Both the position numbers and the translations under genes were made by a program. From Pseudonocardia humida (GTDB taxonomy: Bacteria > Actinomycetota > Actinomycetes > Mycobacteriales > Pseudonocardiaceae): 64,000 nt of DNA. Below are positions 15,642-24,793 of this stretch, in pieces. Under the pieces are notes generated by a model, which did no database searches, was not told the origin of the DNA, and saw nothing but the letters and a program-made list of their open reading frames with translations. The stretch is taken from the NCBI RefSeq assembly GCF_023898865.1, contig NZ_JAGSOV010000073.1:1-64000 (forward strand). Reading direction: 5' to 3'. The stretch's first letter is position 1, and every line of letters starts with the position of its first letter.

Positions 15642-18359
15642 TCAGCCGAGGTCGAGCTGCGCGAGCTCGGTACGCCGGGTCACGCCGAGCTTCGGGTACG
15701 CCCGGTACAGGTGGTGTCCGACGGTGCGAGGGCTGAGGAAGAGCCGCGCGGCGATCTCCTTGTTGCTCAGGCCCGCCGCGGCCAGCCGCACCGCCTGGGC
15801 CTCCTGCGGCGTGAGACGCGCGAGCAGGTCGCCGGCCTGCGGCCGGGCGACCGGCCGTTCGCCGATCGCGGCCAGCTCGGTGGCGGTGCGGTCGGCCCAG
15901 CAGCGGGCGCCGAGCCGGTCGAACCCCGCCAGCGCGGCCAGCAGCTGGGCCTTGGCCTCGGTGCGACGACGGCGGCGGCGCAGCCACTCGCCGTGGAGCA
16001 GGCGGGTGCGGGCGGTGTCGTAGGGCCCCGGATGCAGGCGGAGCGCCCGCTCGTAGTGGGACCCCGCATCGTCGTCGTCCAGCAGCGCCCGGCAGCGATG
16101 CGCCAGTGCCGCGGCGCCGGGATCACCGACCTGCCAGGCCCAGTGCTCGAACGCGGGCAGGTGGTCCCGCGCCCGGTCCGGCGTGCCCGCACGGACGGCG
16201 GCCTCCACGTGGTCCGGCACCGCGTGGATCAGATAGTCGTGCCGCGCGGGGCCGGAGCAGACCTCGTCGAGCGCGTCCGCCGCGGCACCGAACCGCCCGG
16301 CCGCGAGATCGAGCAGCGCCAGTCCCCACTGCGCGAGCGAGGTGTTGGCCAGCCGGCGTGCCGTTCCCTCGACGATCACGGTCGCGGCCAGCGACCGGCA
16401 CCGCGCCTCGTCCCCGGCGACCGCGGCGAGCCAGACCGCCACCGCCTGCAGCGCGACCTTCTCGGTGTGCCAGCCCGCCTCCTCGGCGAGGTCGATCCCC
16501 TCGGTGGCGCTCGCCTCGGCCGCGCGGAACTCGCCGCCGAGGAGCTGGGCGATCGCGAGGAACTCCAGCGTGTACGGCATCCACCCCACGGCACCCGCCG
16601 CCCGCGCGTCGGCGAGCATCGCCGTCATGGCGGCGGTGGCCGCCTCGCTGTCCCCGAGCATCAGGCCGGAGATGCCCGCGACCACCCAGGCGTGGTAGTC
16701 GACCGCCCCGGTCCGCGCCGTGTCGAGCAGCCGCCGCATCGGCTCCACGGCGAGTTCCGGCCTGCCGTCGAGCAGCTCGGCCCACCCGGCCTCCGCCGCG
16801 ATCGTCAGGTGCAGCGGCGAGCCGGCGGGGAGATCCAACGCCGTCAGGTGCCCGGTGGCCCGCCGGAGGTGCTCGAGTGCGCAGCCGTGCCGGGCGGCGT
16901 TCACCGCCTCGGTGAGCATCACGACGGCCCGTTCGGGGTCGCGTTCCAGCACCAGCTCGGCGGCCTCCATGGCCATGGCCGCGTCTGTGACCGGCGAGGT
17001 GCGGTCGTACTCGATCTGGGCCTGCACGAACAGCGCGTCGGCGGTGATGACCGGGTCGTCGGTGAGGGACGCGGCCTCCGCGGCGAGCCGGGCGGCACGG
17101 TCCGGCTTGCCCGCGTCCCATGCCGCCTGCGCCGCGACGGTGATCCGGCGAGCCCGCTGGGCCGGGTCCGTGCTGAGCCGTCCGGCCCGTTCGTACGCGG
17201 CGGACACCGCCATCGTGCCGCCGCGGTGCTGGGCCCGCACCGCGCTGCGTTCCAGCTCGGCGGCGACGGCGTCGTCCGGTCCGGTGGCCGCCGCGGCCAG
17301 GTGCCAGACCCGGCGGTCGGTCTCGTCCGGGCCGATCAGCGCGTCGGCGAACGCCCCGTGCACCGCGACCCGCTGGTGGTGCGGCGCGTCCTGGTAGGCA
17401 GCCGCCCGGATCAGCGGATGCCGGAACGTCACCGCGTCCGAGGCCACCGCGACCAGCTCGGCCCGCTCGGCGGGCTCCAGGTCGGCGGCCGACGCCCCGG
17501 ACACGGAGGCGACCTGCAGGACCACGCCCAGACCGGCCGAGCCGTCGGCGGCGGCGGCCAGCAGCACCGTCCGGGTCGCCGCGGGGAGCTCCGCGATCTG
17601 GGCGCGGAACCCCTCCTGCACCCTGCGGACCACCGGCAGCGGGCCGACCTGCTCCACCGGGTCCGCCCGGCCCGCCTGCTGCGCCGCCCGGCGGGCACCG
17701 CCGAACTCGATGACGGCCAGCGGGTTGCCACGCGCCTCGTCCAGCACCCGCCTGCGCACCGGCTCGGTCAGCCCCGGTGCGTGCTCGTCCAGCAACGTCC
17801 GCGCGCCGACATCGCTCAGGCCGCCCAGCTGCAGCGTGTCGAGCCCGGGCGTGCGGAACGGGACGGCGGTCTCGCGCACTCCGAACAGCATCGCCACCGG
17901 GTCGGCCCGGAACCGGCGAGCGGCGAACAGCAGCGCGTCCGACGAGCCCTGGTCGAGCCACTGGGCGTCGTCGACCAGGCACAGCGTCGGCGTCTCGGCG
18001 GCCAGCTCCGCGAGCAGGGACAGCGTCGCGGCGCCGACCAGCAGCCGGTTCGGGGTCGGCGTGCCGGCCAGCCCGAGCGCCGCACGCAGCGCGTCGGCCT
18101 GCGGACCCGGAAGCGCGTCGAGCCGGTCCAGGTAGGGGTGCAGCATCATGTGCAACGCGCCGAACGCGAGCTCGGCATCCGACTCGATACCCACGCTGCG
18201 GAGCACGCGGTGCCGCCATGTCGTCGTCGCGTGGTCCAGCAGTGCCGATTTGCCGATCCCCGCCTCGCCGCGGACCACCAGGGCGCGGCTTCGCCCGGTC
18301 TGCGCCGCGGTCAGGACGTCCTCGACGGCGGCCTGCTCGTCGGCTCTCCCCACGAGCAC
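15642..18359 (-). CDS. LuxR-family ATPase regulator (LAL type)
   Basis: The 905-residue protein has an N-terminal AAA-like ATPase (Walker A GEAGIGKS at 31-38; Walker B in TLCLVDDAQWLDQ, about 124-136), a long helical TPR-like middle, and a C-terminal LuxR helix-turn-helix (LTPQEAQAVRLAAAGLSNKE, ARLFLSPRTVGHHLYRAY). Members sense small molecules through the central part and activate nearby genes. The start is GTG 18359, where MLVGR begins as in relatives; GTG two codons later is possible. It is more distant from the other three such regulators in the window than they are from each other. Confidence 0.92.
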   Translation of the reverse strand: MLVGRADEQAAVEDVLTAAQTGRSRALVVRGEAGIGKSALLDHATTTWRHRVLRSVGIESDAELAFGALHMMLHPYLDRLDALPGPQADALRAALGLAGTPTPNRLLVGAATLSLLAELAAETPTLCLVDDAQWLDQGSSDALLFAARRFRADPVAMLFGVRETAVPFRTPGLDTLQLGGLSDVGARTLLDEHAPGLTEPVRRRVLDEARGNPLAVIEFGGARRAAQQAGRADPVEQVGPLPVVRRVQEGFRAQIAELPAATRTVLLAAAADGSAGLGVVLQVASVSGASAADLEPAERAELVAVASDAVTFRHPLIRAAAYQDAPHHQRVAVHGAFADALIGPDETDRRVWHLAAAATGPDDAVAAELERSAVRAQHRGGTMAVSAAYERAGRLSTDPAQRARRITVAAQAAWDAGKPDRAARLAAEAASLTDDPVITADALFVQAQIEYDRTSPVTDAAMAMEAAELVLERDPERAVVMLTEAVNAARHGCALEHLRRATGHLTALDLPAGSPLHLTIAAEAGWAELLDGRPELAVEPMRRLLDTARTGAVDYHAWVVAGISGLMLGDSEAATAAMTAMLADARAAGAVGWMPYTLEFLAIAQLLGGEFRAAEASATEGIDLAEEAGWHTEKVALQAVAVWLAAVAGDEARCRSLAATVIVEGTARRLANTSLAQWGLALLDLAAGRFGAAADALDEVCSGPARHDYLIHAVPDHVEAAVRAGTPDRARDHLPAFEHWAWQVGDPGAAALAHRCRALLDDDDAGSHYERALRLHPGPYDTARTRLLHGEWLRRRRRRTEAKAQLLAALAGFDRLGARCWADRTATELAAIGERPVARPQAGDLLARLTPQEAQAVRLAAAGLSNKEIAARLFLSPRTVGHHLYRAYPKLGVTRRTELAQLDLG

Positions 18360-18418
18360 GCCGCCAGCCTACCCGGGCCGGGCGGCGGGTTCGCGGGTCG
18401 CGCCGGGCAGGGTCCGAC

Positions 18419-18547
18419 TCAGCCGGAGCCGTCCGACGCCGACCGGAAGCGCTCCCAGCGTTGCCCGGCCTGCGCGGGGGTACCGATGCCCTGCTGTCCC
18501 TGCCCGGACACGACGGCGTCGAGGTCGGTGAGGACCCAGGCAAGCAC
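18419..18547 (-). CDS. Possible 42-residue protein or gene remnant
   Basis: A short frame from GTG 18547 reads as a plausible protein (VLAWVLTDLDAVVSGQGQQG near the start, AGQRWERFRSASD near the end) rather than as a typical GC-rich shadow. It has no ribosome site and no family I recognise. It lies just past the stop of the membrane-protein gene and may be a fragment of a lost gene. Confidence 0.2.
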   Translation of the reverse strand: MLAWVLTDLDAVVSGQGQQGIGTPAQAGQRWERFRSASDGSG

Positions 18548-18555
18548 TCGGCGGT

Positions 18556-19005
18556 CTAGCCGGTTCGGCGAGCGCGACGCCCCAGCGCGAGCGACGCCCC
18601 CAGCAGCGACAGGCAGATCGAACCGATGAGGATGTTGACCTCGACACCCATGACCTTGTTGGCCGGCGAGTCGCGGAACTCCTCGTCGACCAGCGCGGTG
18701 CCCGGGAATGCGGCAGCGCCGTACATTCCCAGCCAGGGTGCGGACAACATCGCCGTCGCGATCAGCCGGTTGCGGTCCGGGTCTCCGTGGGGAGAGTTCA
18801 CCAGCCGCAGGCCGACGGCGCCGAGCACCGTGCTCATGACGATGTACTGCGCGTTGTGGAACTTGGCATGCGCAGGCCAGCGGGGATTGCGCAGGTGCTG
18901 TCGGGCTGTCACAGGCAGCAGGGCGTCGACGGCGAGCGGCCCGACGGCCGTCCCCGCTGCGATCAGACCGACCAGCGCGCGCGACGCTTTCTTCCTTGCA
19001 GGCAT
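18556..19005 (-). CDS. Small integral membrane protein (DUF6640-like)
   Basis: The 149-residue protein has about four hydrophobic segments (ALVGLIAAGTAVGPLAVDAL, VMSTVLGAVGLRLV, AMLSAPWLGMYGAAAF, VNILIGSICLSLLGASLALG) and a polar loop HLRNPRWPAHAKFHNAQY rich in His and Trp. I recall this loop from a family of unknown function (DUF6640), but I cannot verify that. ATG 19005 has GAGGAA upstream. It follows the mycofactocin-type SDR by 14 bases and is probably in its operon. Confidence 0.75.
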   Translation of the reverse strand: MPARKKASRALVGLIAAGTAVGPLAVDALLPVTARQHLRNPRWPAHAKFHNAQYIVMSTVLGAVGLRLVNSPHGDPDRNRLIATAMLSAPWLGMYGAAAFPGTALVDEEFRDSPANKVMGVEVNILIGSICLSLLGASLALGRRARRTG

Positions 19006-19019
19006 GGGGATTCCTCGAT

Positions 19020-19856
19020 TCAGCGCTTGACGGTGAAACCGGCGTCGACCGGCAGTGCGACTCCGGTGACGTAGCGGGCCTCGTCGGAGGCGAGCCAGGC
19101 GACGGCGTTGGCGATGTCGCGTGCCTCGACCATGGGCACGGGCAGCGCGTTCGTCATCGCCTGGCCCTGGCGGGCGGCGGCCTGCAGGACCGCCTGCACC
19201 TTGTCGTTGAGGATCATCGGGGTGTCCACCCCGGTGGGGTGCACGCTGTTCACCCTGATGCTGTGCCGGGCCAGGATGTTGGCGTAGGAGCGCATCAGAC
19301 CGACGATCCCGTGCTTCGACGCGGTGTAGGCGAGACCGCCGGGTTCGGCGGAGTGGGCGCCCGCACCCATCCCGTTGAGCCCGGCCGTGGAGCTGATGAG
19401 GACGATCGAGCCACCCTCGCCCTGCTCGACCAGCAGCGGCCGGGCGACCTCGACCGTGTTGAAGGTGCCGGTGAGGTTGACCTCGATCCCGTCCGCCCAC
19501 TGGGCGAGGGTCCCCTCCCCGGCCTCCGCGAGCGCGAAGACGCCGGCGTTGGCGACGACCACGTCGACCCGACCGAACAGGCCGACGCCCCGCTCGAAGG
19601 CGGCCTGCAGCGCCGCCCGGTCACGCACGTCCGCGACCTCGGCATGGATCCGGCGATCGAGCTTCTCCACCGCGCGCTCGGTCTCCTCGAGATCCTCGGC
19701 GGTGCCCAGCGGATAGGGCACGGTCTCGATCGGTGCGCAGATGTCGACCGCGATGATGTCGGCCCCCTCCTCGGCCAATCGGATCGCGTGCGCACGGCCC
19801 TGCCCGCGCGCCGCCCCGGTGATGAAGGCGACCTTGCCCTCGAACTTGCCCATCAT
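19020..19856 (-). CDS. Mycofactocin-coupled SDR family oxidoreductase
   Basis: The 278-residue SDR has TGAARGQGRAHAIRLAEEGA for the cofactor (about 13-32) and the active site ISSTAGLNGMG then YTASKHG. It also carries the marker of the mycofactocin-associated subgroup: an insert after the second strand (ICAPIETVPYPLGTAEDLEE, then TERAVEKL). In that subgroup NAD(H) is held tightly and electrons pass to the peptide-derived cofactor mycofactocin, usually in alcohol oxidation. Start is ATG 19856 or 19853. It belongs with the monooxygenase set upstream. No mycofactocin synthesis genes are in the window. Confidence 0.9.
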   Translation of the reverse strand: MMGKFEGKVAFITGAARGQGRAHAIRLAEEGADIIAVDICAPIETVPYPLGTAEDLEETERAVEKLDRRIHAEVADVRDRAALQAAFERGVGLFGRVDVVVANAGVFALAEAGEGTLAQWADGIEVNLTGTFNTVEVARPLLVEQGEGGSIVLISSTAGLNGMGAGAHSAEPGGLAYTASKHGIVGLMRSYANILARHSIRVNSVHPTGVDTPMILNDKVQAVLQAAARQGQAMTNALPVPMVEARDIANAVAWLASDEARYVTGVALPVDAGFTVKR

Positions 19857-19899
19857 GTGCTCGTCCCTTCATTGAATGATGTGGATCCGGTCGAGCGGG

Positions 19900-20092
19900 T
19901 CGGTGCCCGGCGCCGGCGTCGATGACCATCGCCGCCCCCGTGACGTGCCGACCGTTCGCCACCACGACGTAGAGGACCGCGCTGCTGACGGCGACGGGAG
20001 CGACGCCTGCCGCCCCGAAGGCCGATCGGGTCGCCTCGGTGCTCGGGCTGGTCAGCTCCGCCGCGGGAAGCCGCGGGCCGAGGACGCCAGGA
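19900..20092 (-). pseudogene. C-terminal remnant of a second SDR gene
   Basis: The minus-strand frame just after the TetR stop reads TEATRSAFGAAGVAPVAVSS, then AVLYVVVANGRHVTGAAMVI and DAGAG, which is the characteristic end of a short-chain dehydrogenase (xHVTGAxxxIDxG). There is no N-terminal part. It was probably left by a deletion that joined the TetR gene to the SDR tail, or by duplication of the neighbouring SDR. Confidence 0.6.
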
Positions 20093-20671
20093 TCAGGCCG
20101 TGCCGGCCCGACCGGGACGGACGAGGGTTTCGAGCAGAGCCATCGCGGCGTCGTTGAGCTTCGCCAGGTCCGCCGCGCCGTCGCTCTCGACCCACTGGGC
20201 GTACGCGATGGAGAACACCTGGCTCCCCACGCGCGCGGCGAGACGGGCCGCCGTCTCCTCCACCCCGCGGCGCTGCAAGGCGTCGATGAACCCCGTCGCG
20301 ATGTCGTGCTGCTTGATCAGGTCGCGTTCCAGCAGTCCCGGATTGGCCGCGATCACCGCATGGCGCTGGCGTTGCAGTTCCATGCCGGGACCGGTCCAGT
20401 CGAACTCGGCCAGGATCGTGGTCACGACGTGGAGCGGCTCCGAGACGTCGGGGGCATCGAGGACCGCCTGCACGAGCGTCGCGCGTATCCGCTCCGACTC
20501 GGCGAACAGCACCTCGGCCTTGTCCGCGAAGTACCGGAAGAACGTGCGGGTCGTGACACGCGCGCGGTCCGCGATCTCGACGACGCTCGTGCTCTCGAAA
20601 CCTTGTTCCTCGAACAGCTCCAGAGCGGCCCTCGTCAGTCGGTCCGCACTGCCCTGTTCCCAGCGGGGCAT
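20093..20671 (-). CDS. TetR family transcriptional regulator
   Basis: The 192-residue protein has a TetR N-terminal domain (ADRLTRAALELFEEQGFEST, VVEIADRARVTTRTFFRYFA, about 9-49) and an all-helical ligand domain. ATG 20671 is preceded by a perfect 15-bp palindrome at 20693-20707. That motif recurs twice in front of the monooxygenase gene (24794-24838), so this protein is very probably the repressor of the operon between them and of itself. The inducer is probably the ketone or ester substrate (inference). Confidence 0.93.
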   Translation of the reverse strand: MPRWEQGSADRLTRAALELFEEQGFESTSVVEIADRARVTTRTFFRYFADKAEVLFAESERIRATLVQAVLDAPDVSEPLHVVTTILAEFDWTGPGMELQRQRHAVIAANPGLLERDLIKQHDIATGFIDALQRRGVEETAARLAARVGSQVFSIAYAQWVESDGAADLAKLNDAAMALLETLVRPGRAGTA

Positions 20672-20692
20672 GGCCTCACCCTACCGGCGTCA

Positions 20693-20707
20693 TGTCGCGC
20701 CACGACA
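20693..20707. promoter_or_regulatory. Putative TetR operator O1 (autoregulation)
   Basis: TGTCGCGCCACGACA is an inverted repeat (TGTC-N7-GACA with further matches inside) 22-36 bases upstream of the TetR start codon. It matches the two copies upstream of the monooxygenase gene. Confidence 0.7.
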
Positions 20708-20716
20708 CAGCTCGGC

Positions 20717-21619
20717 CTACGCCTGGACAGTGCCGCCATGGTGGCGGAGGAACAGTGCCGCACGATCGAGGGCCTGGTCCGCCTCGTCGAGGAGGCCCAC
20801 GAAGTTCTGGAACACATGGGGTACTCCTGCTGTGACGTCGAGCAGCACGTCCACGCCGGCCGACACCGCGCGCGTCGCCGTGACGACCGCGTCGTCGAGC
20901 AGGACCTCATGGGAACCCGCCTGGAGCAACATCGGCGGGAACCCGGTCAGGTCGCCGCTGACGGCAGGACTCAGCAGCGGCTGACGCACGTCCGCCCCGG
21001 GGCAGTACATCGCGACGAACGGCCGCAGCCGCTCGCGTGTGAAGATCGGGTCGACGCCCTCCTTGGCGCCCATGCTCGCGCTGGTGAGGGTCAGGTCGAG
21101 GCTCGGCGAGAAGGCGACGATCGCCCCGGGAACGGGCAGCCCGCGTTCGCGGGCCTCCATGACGGTCGTGACGGCGAGGCCGCCACCGGCCGAGTCCCCG
21201 GCGAAGGCGATGTGCCCCGGATCGACTCCGTCATCGAGCAGCGCCCGGTAGGCGTCGACGCCGTCGTGGATCGCCGCCGGGAACGGATGCTCCGGTGCCA
21301 GCCGGTAGTCCAGCGAGAATGCGCGACTCCGCGAACGCGACACGAGATGGGCGGTCAGGGACAGCGATGTCTCCGGGGACCCGAGTGCCCAGGCGCCCCC
21401 GTGGAAGTACAGGATCGTCCCCCGAGGCTGCTGGTCAGCGGGCTCCAGCACGAGCGCACGACGAGTTCCCAACACCGTCTCGGATGTGCCGATCGCCTCC
21501 GGGACGACGCTCAGCGCCTGCCGCGCGGCGAACGCGGCGCGCATCTCCCCCAGGTCGCGCGGCACCGGCTGGGGCGCCCGCATGATCGCGTCGACCTTGG
21601 CTCGCTGTTCGCTGCTCAC
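20717..21619 (-). CDS. Alpha/beta hydrolase, hormone-sensitive-lipase-type esterase
   Basis: The 300-residue esterase has the HGGAW oxyanion motif (in ILYFHGGAWALGS), the nucleophile elbow GDSAGGG, the acid-region pattern and a late His (VPHVFQNF) of the HSL/acetyl-hydrolase family. GTG 21619 overlaps the stop of the quinone oxidoreductase gene as GTGA, so the two are coupled. Beside a Baeyer-Villiger-type monooxygenase, its likely job is to open the ester or lactone that enzyme makes. Confidence 0.92.
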   Translation of the reverse strand: MSSEQRAKVDAIMRAPQPVPRDLGEMRAAFAARQALSVVPEAIGTSETVLGTRRALVLEPADQQPRGTILYFHGGAWALGSPETSLSLTAHLVSRSRSRAFSLDYRLAPEHPFPAAIHDGVDAYRALLDDGVDPGHIAFAGDSAGGGLAVTTVMEARERGLPVPGAIVAFSPSLDLTLTSASMGAKEGVDPIFTRERLRPFVAMYCPGADVRQPLLSPAVSGDLTGFPPMLLQAGSHEVLLDDAVVTATRAVSAGVDVLLDVTAGVPHVFQNFVGLLDEADQALDRAALFLRHHGGTVQA

Positions 21620-22536
21620 GTGGCGCCCGGCCCTCCGGAGACGACGACGACGGTCCGTCCCGCGGCATGCCCGGCTTCGTTGCGCGCCTGCGCGGCCGCG
21701 GTGTCGGCCAGCGGGAACCTCGACTCGACCGGGATGTGCAGCACCCCTTCGACGTGCAGCGCGGCGGCGGCGCGCAACGCGGCGGAGATGTCGGTGGGCG
21801 CGAACGAGACCTGCGCTCCGAGCCGCGGAGCGGTGAAGTCCGCGATGGACACCACCGTGGACGGATCGCCCGTGAGCTCGATGCAGTCCGCGATGACGCC
21901 CGAACCGGACACGTCCAACGCGGCGTCGACACCGTTCGGCGCCAGCGCGCGAACCCGGTCGACGAGCCCGTCCCCGTACGTCGTCGGCAGCGCACCCAGC
22001 TCGCGGAGGTAGTCCTGGTTGGCCGGGCTCGCGGTGCCGACGACGGTGATTCCCCGCTCTCGGGCGATCTGGACGGCAGCAGTGCCGACGCCGCCCGAAG
22101 CGCCACTGATCAGCAGGGTGTGGCCGGGCTCGACGCCGACCTGGTCGAGGATGCGGAACGCCGTCTCGACCGGGATCGGGTACCCGGCGGCTTCCTCGAA
22201 GGACAGGCTGTCGGGCTTCACCGCCCAGGCATCGAGCACCGCGTACTCGGCGAGGACGCCGACACCGACACCGAACACAGCGTCGCCGACCTCGACGTCG
22301 GACACGCCCTCACCGACCTGGTCGATCACCCCGGAAGCGTCCGAACCCGTACCGCTGGGCAGCTGGAGATCGATCATCTGGCGCATGTGACCTGCGCGGA
22401 TCTTCCAGTCCAGGCCGTTGACCCCGGCAGCGCGCACCTCGATGCGAACCTGACCCGGCCCCGTGTGCGGCTCCTCGACGTCGACGAGAGCGAGCACCTC
22501 CGGAGGGCCGTACTGCTCGAATCGAATCGCCTTCAT
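21616..22536 (-). CDS. NADP-dependent quinone/enone oxidoreductase (zinc-less MDR)
   Basis: The 306-residue MDR protein has MKAIRFEQYGPPEVLALVDV at the start, EVRAAGVNGLDWKIRAGHMR in place of zinc-ligand positions, and the cofactor motif LLISGASGGVGTAAVQIARE. This is the quinone oxidoreductase branch, which reduces enones or quinones with NADPH. ATG 22536 overlaps the stop of the SnoaL-like gene as ATGA, and its own stop overlaps the esterase start. In this operon it may reduce an unsaturated ketone before or after ring oxidation. Confidence 0.92.
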   Translation of the reverse strand: MKAIRFEQYGPPEVLALVDVEEPHTGPGQVRIEVRAAGVNGLDWKIRAGHMRQMIDLQLPSGTGSDASGVIDQVGEGVSDVEVGDAVFGVGVGVLAEYAVLDAWAVKPDSLSFEEAAGYPIPVETAFRILDQVGVEPGHTLLISGASGGVGTAAVQIARERGITVVGTASPANQDYLRELGALPTTYGDGLVDRVRALAPNGVDAALDVSGSGVIADCIELTGDPSTVVSIADFTAPRLGAQVSFAPTDISAALRAAAALHVEGVLHIPVESRFPLADTAAAQARNEAGHAAGRTVVVVSGGPGAT

Positions 22537-22931
22537 GACTCCCTCCCACTGTTCAGCGCGGTGATGACCCGGTGGCCGATCCGCCAGTGGCCGTCGTGAC
22601 GGCGCATCGTGTCCACATGGTTCACGCTGTTGAGCGTGCCGTCCGCCATGATCATCAGACCTTTGGAGCGCGCCGTCGCCTCGTCCGGGCCCACCGCGGA
22701 GATGACGATGTTCGTCACGTGGTGCGTGCGTGGGGCTGCGGCGCCGAGCTTGGTGAATGCGACCCGGAGGCCCTCGATGCCTTCGAAGGTCCCCAGTCCG
22801 GCATCGGAGAGGTCGTAGACGATCTCCGGGGTGAAGATCTCGCCGAGGCGGTCCAGATGTGCCCCGTCGAAGATGTGCCCGTGCAAGGACAGGACCTCGG
22901 CGATCTGCAAGCGGTCGTCAGTGCTCAACAT
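22533..22931 (-). CDS. SnoaL-like (NTF2-fold) protein
   Basis: From ATG 22931 the product is 132 residues: MLSTDDRLQIAEVLSLHGHI, DRLGEIFTPEIVYDLSD, THHVTNIVISAVG and DTMRRHDGHWRIGHRVI are typical of the SnoaL_4 group found in steroid and terpenoid catabolic clusters, where related proteins act as isomerases, hydratases or dehydratases. It overlaps the monooxygenase end by 14 bases and the next gene by four. An ATG at 22940 would add three residues. Confidence 0.85.
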   Translation of the reverse strand: MLSTDDRLQIAEVLSLHGHIFDGAHLDRLGEIFTPEIVYDLSDAGLGTFEGIEGLRVAFTKLGAAAPRTHHVTNIVISAVGPDEATARSKGLMIMADGTLNSVNHVDTMRRHDGHWRIGHRVITALNSGRES

Positions 22932-24783
22932 CGAATACATCCGTTCTCGTAGGGCTACCCGCGGTGAGTCTGATGTCGCGCTCCACATCGGTGGCGACCC
23001 AGTCCTCGATCACGGTGATGTAGCCGATCGGCCCGCGCCCGTACTGCCCGCCGTTGACCGACGGCCGGACGTCTTCGCGCTTTCCTTCGTTGTTGTAGTA
23101 GCTCGGCGTGCACTCCGACTCGTAGCGCGAGCGGTCGACGTGCACGCGAGCCATCTCGTCGGCCCAGCGCTGCTCGGCCTCCGGCGTGACCTCGGCGACG
23201 GTGACGCCGGCCCGCCGGAAGCGCGCGATCAGCGCTGCGATGTGCCTCGCCTGGTGCGACGCCACGTGCGGGAGATTGATCGAGATCGCCGCCTGCTCGA
23301 CACCGCCGGTGAGGAACAGGTTCGGGAATCGGCTGGTCATCATGCCGTGCAGGCTGCGCATGCCGTCGCGCCAGTGGCCGGCCAGCGACACACCGTCTCG
23401 ACCGATCAGGTCGTAGCCGCCTGCCTTGTAGGTGGGCGCCATCGCATCGAAGCCGGTGCCGTAGATGATCAGATCGACCTCGTACTCCACCCCGTCGAAG
23501 ACGATCGCGCGCTCGGTGACGTGGTCCACGCCGCGGCCGTCGGTGTCGACCAGGGTGACGTTGTCGTTGTTGAACGCGGGGTAGTAGTCGTCGCTGAAGA
23601 GCGGGCGCTTGCAGAAGTAGTCGTACCAGGGTTGCAATGACGCCGCCGTGGTCGGATCCTCGACGATCTCCGTGACCCGCTGTCGGAGCTCCTGCATCTT
23701 CTGGAAGTCGACCGCCTGCATCATGGCGACGTCCGGCCTTCCGTTCGCCGCCGTCATCGCCGCCGCCATGCGTCGACCCATGTCCGTGGCTTCGTCGGCG
23801 ATGAGATCCTCGACGGGCAGGCCCGCCATCATCTGCACGAAGTTGTCCATGCGCCTGCGCTGCCAACCGGGCTCCTGGCTGCGGAACCATTCCCGGTCGG
23901 TCGGCCGGTTGTTGCGGGCGTTGACGGTCGAAGGGGTGCGCTGGAACAGGTACACCTGCTGCGCACTCTCGGCGAGGTGCGGAAGGATCTGGATGCTGCT
24001 CGCGCCCGTGCCGATCAGCGCGACCCGCTTGTCGCCCAGCTTGTCGAGCTTTCCCGACCAGTCGCCCCCGGTGACGGTGTAATCCCACCGGCTGGAGTGG
24101 AACGACTTCCCCCGGAAGCCCTCGATCCCCTTGATGCCCGGCAGCTTGGCCCGACTCAGCGGACCGGTCCCGATCGTGAGGTACCGGGCGAGGACCAGGT
24201 CGTCGCGGTCGGTGCGCACCGCCCAGCGCGAGCGGCTCTCGTTCCACGTCACGTCGAGGACCGTCGTGCCGAGGAGGGCCCTGGAGTACAGGTCGAACTT
24301 CCGGCCGATCGCCCGGGCGTGCTCGAGCATCTCCGGGCCGCCTGCGTACTTCTCCGTCGGCACCGTGCCGACCTCTTCCAGCAGCGGCATGTAGATGTAG
24401 GACTCCATGTCGCAGCGCACGCCCGGGTACCGGTTCCAGTACCAGACCCCGCCGAAGTCCCCCGCCTGATCCACGATCAGGAAGTCCGTCGTTCCCGCCT
24501 TCTGCAGCTGGACCGCCATCTGCAGCCCCGACCACCCGCCACCCAGGACGAGGACATCCACCTCGGCGATCCGCGGCGCGCGCGGCCGCCCGCCCGGACT
24601 CGAGGCCAGATACGGGTCGGCCGCGAACGCGGCGAGCTCCCCACTGACGTCCAGGTACTGCGCGTTCCCGTCTGGTCGAAGTCTCTTGTCCCGCTCCTCC
24701 CGGTACTTCTGGCGCAGCCCGACCTGGTCGAACTCGCTCAGTGAAGTCTGACCAGCTCCCGCGGTGTCCTCCACGTTGACCAC
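22918..24783 (-). CDS. Flavin-containing monooxygenase, Baeyer-Villiger type
   Basis: The 621-residue class B flavoprotein monooxygenase has the FAD motif LVLGGGWSGLQMAVQL (about 78-93), the fingerprint FRGKSFHSSRWD (223-234; consensus FxGxxxHxxxW), the NADPH motif ALIGTGASS (about 255-263) and the late IIYGTGFDAMAP. The N-terminal extension of about 70 residues fits the longer cyclic-ketone group. It inserts oxygen next to a ketone to give an ester or lactone using NADPH and O2. GTG 24783 is the first start; GTG 24774 is possible. It is first in the operon and has two TetR-type operators upstream. Confidence 0.93.
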   Translation of the reverse strand: MVNVEDTAGAGQTSLSEFDQVGLRQKYREERDKRLRPDGNAQYLDVSGELAAFAADPYLASSPGGRPRAPRIAEVDVLVLGGGWSGLQMAVQLQKAGTTDFLIVDQAGDFGGVWYWNRYPGVRCDMESYIYMPLLEEVGTVPTEKYAGGPEMLEHARAIGRKFDLYSRALLGTTVLDVTWNESRSRWAVRTDRDDLVLARYLTIGTGPLSRAKLPGIKGIEGFRGKSFHSSRWDYTVTGGDWSGKLDKLGDKRVALIGTGASSIQILPHLAESAQQVYLFQRTPSTVNARNNRPTDREWFRSQEPGWQRRRMDNFVQMMAGLPVEDLIADEATDMGRRMAAAMTAANGRPDVAMMQAVDFQKMQELRQRVTEIVEDPTTAASLQPWYDYFCKRPLFSDDYYPAFNNDNVTLVDTDGRGVDHVTERAIVFDGVEYEVDLIIYGTGFDAMAPTYKAGGYDLIGRDGVSLAGHWRDGMRSLHGMMTSRFPNLFLTGGVEQAAISINLPHVASHQARHIAALIARFRRAGVTVAEVTPEAEQRWADEMARVHVDRSRYESECTPSYYNNEGKREDVRPSVNGGQYGRGPIGYITVIEDWVATDVERDIRLTAGSPTRTDVFDVEH

Positions 24784-24793
24784 CCCATGCTGT

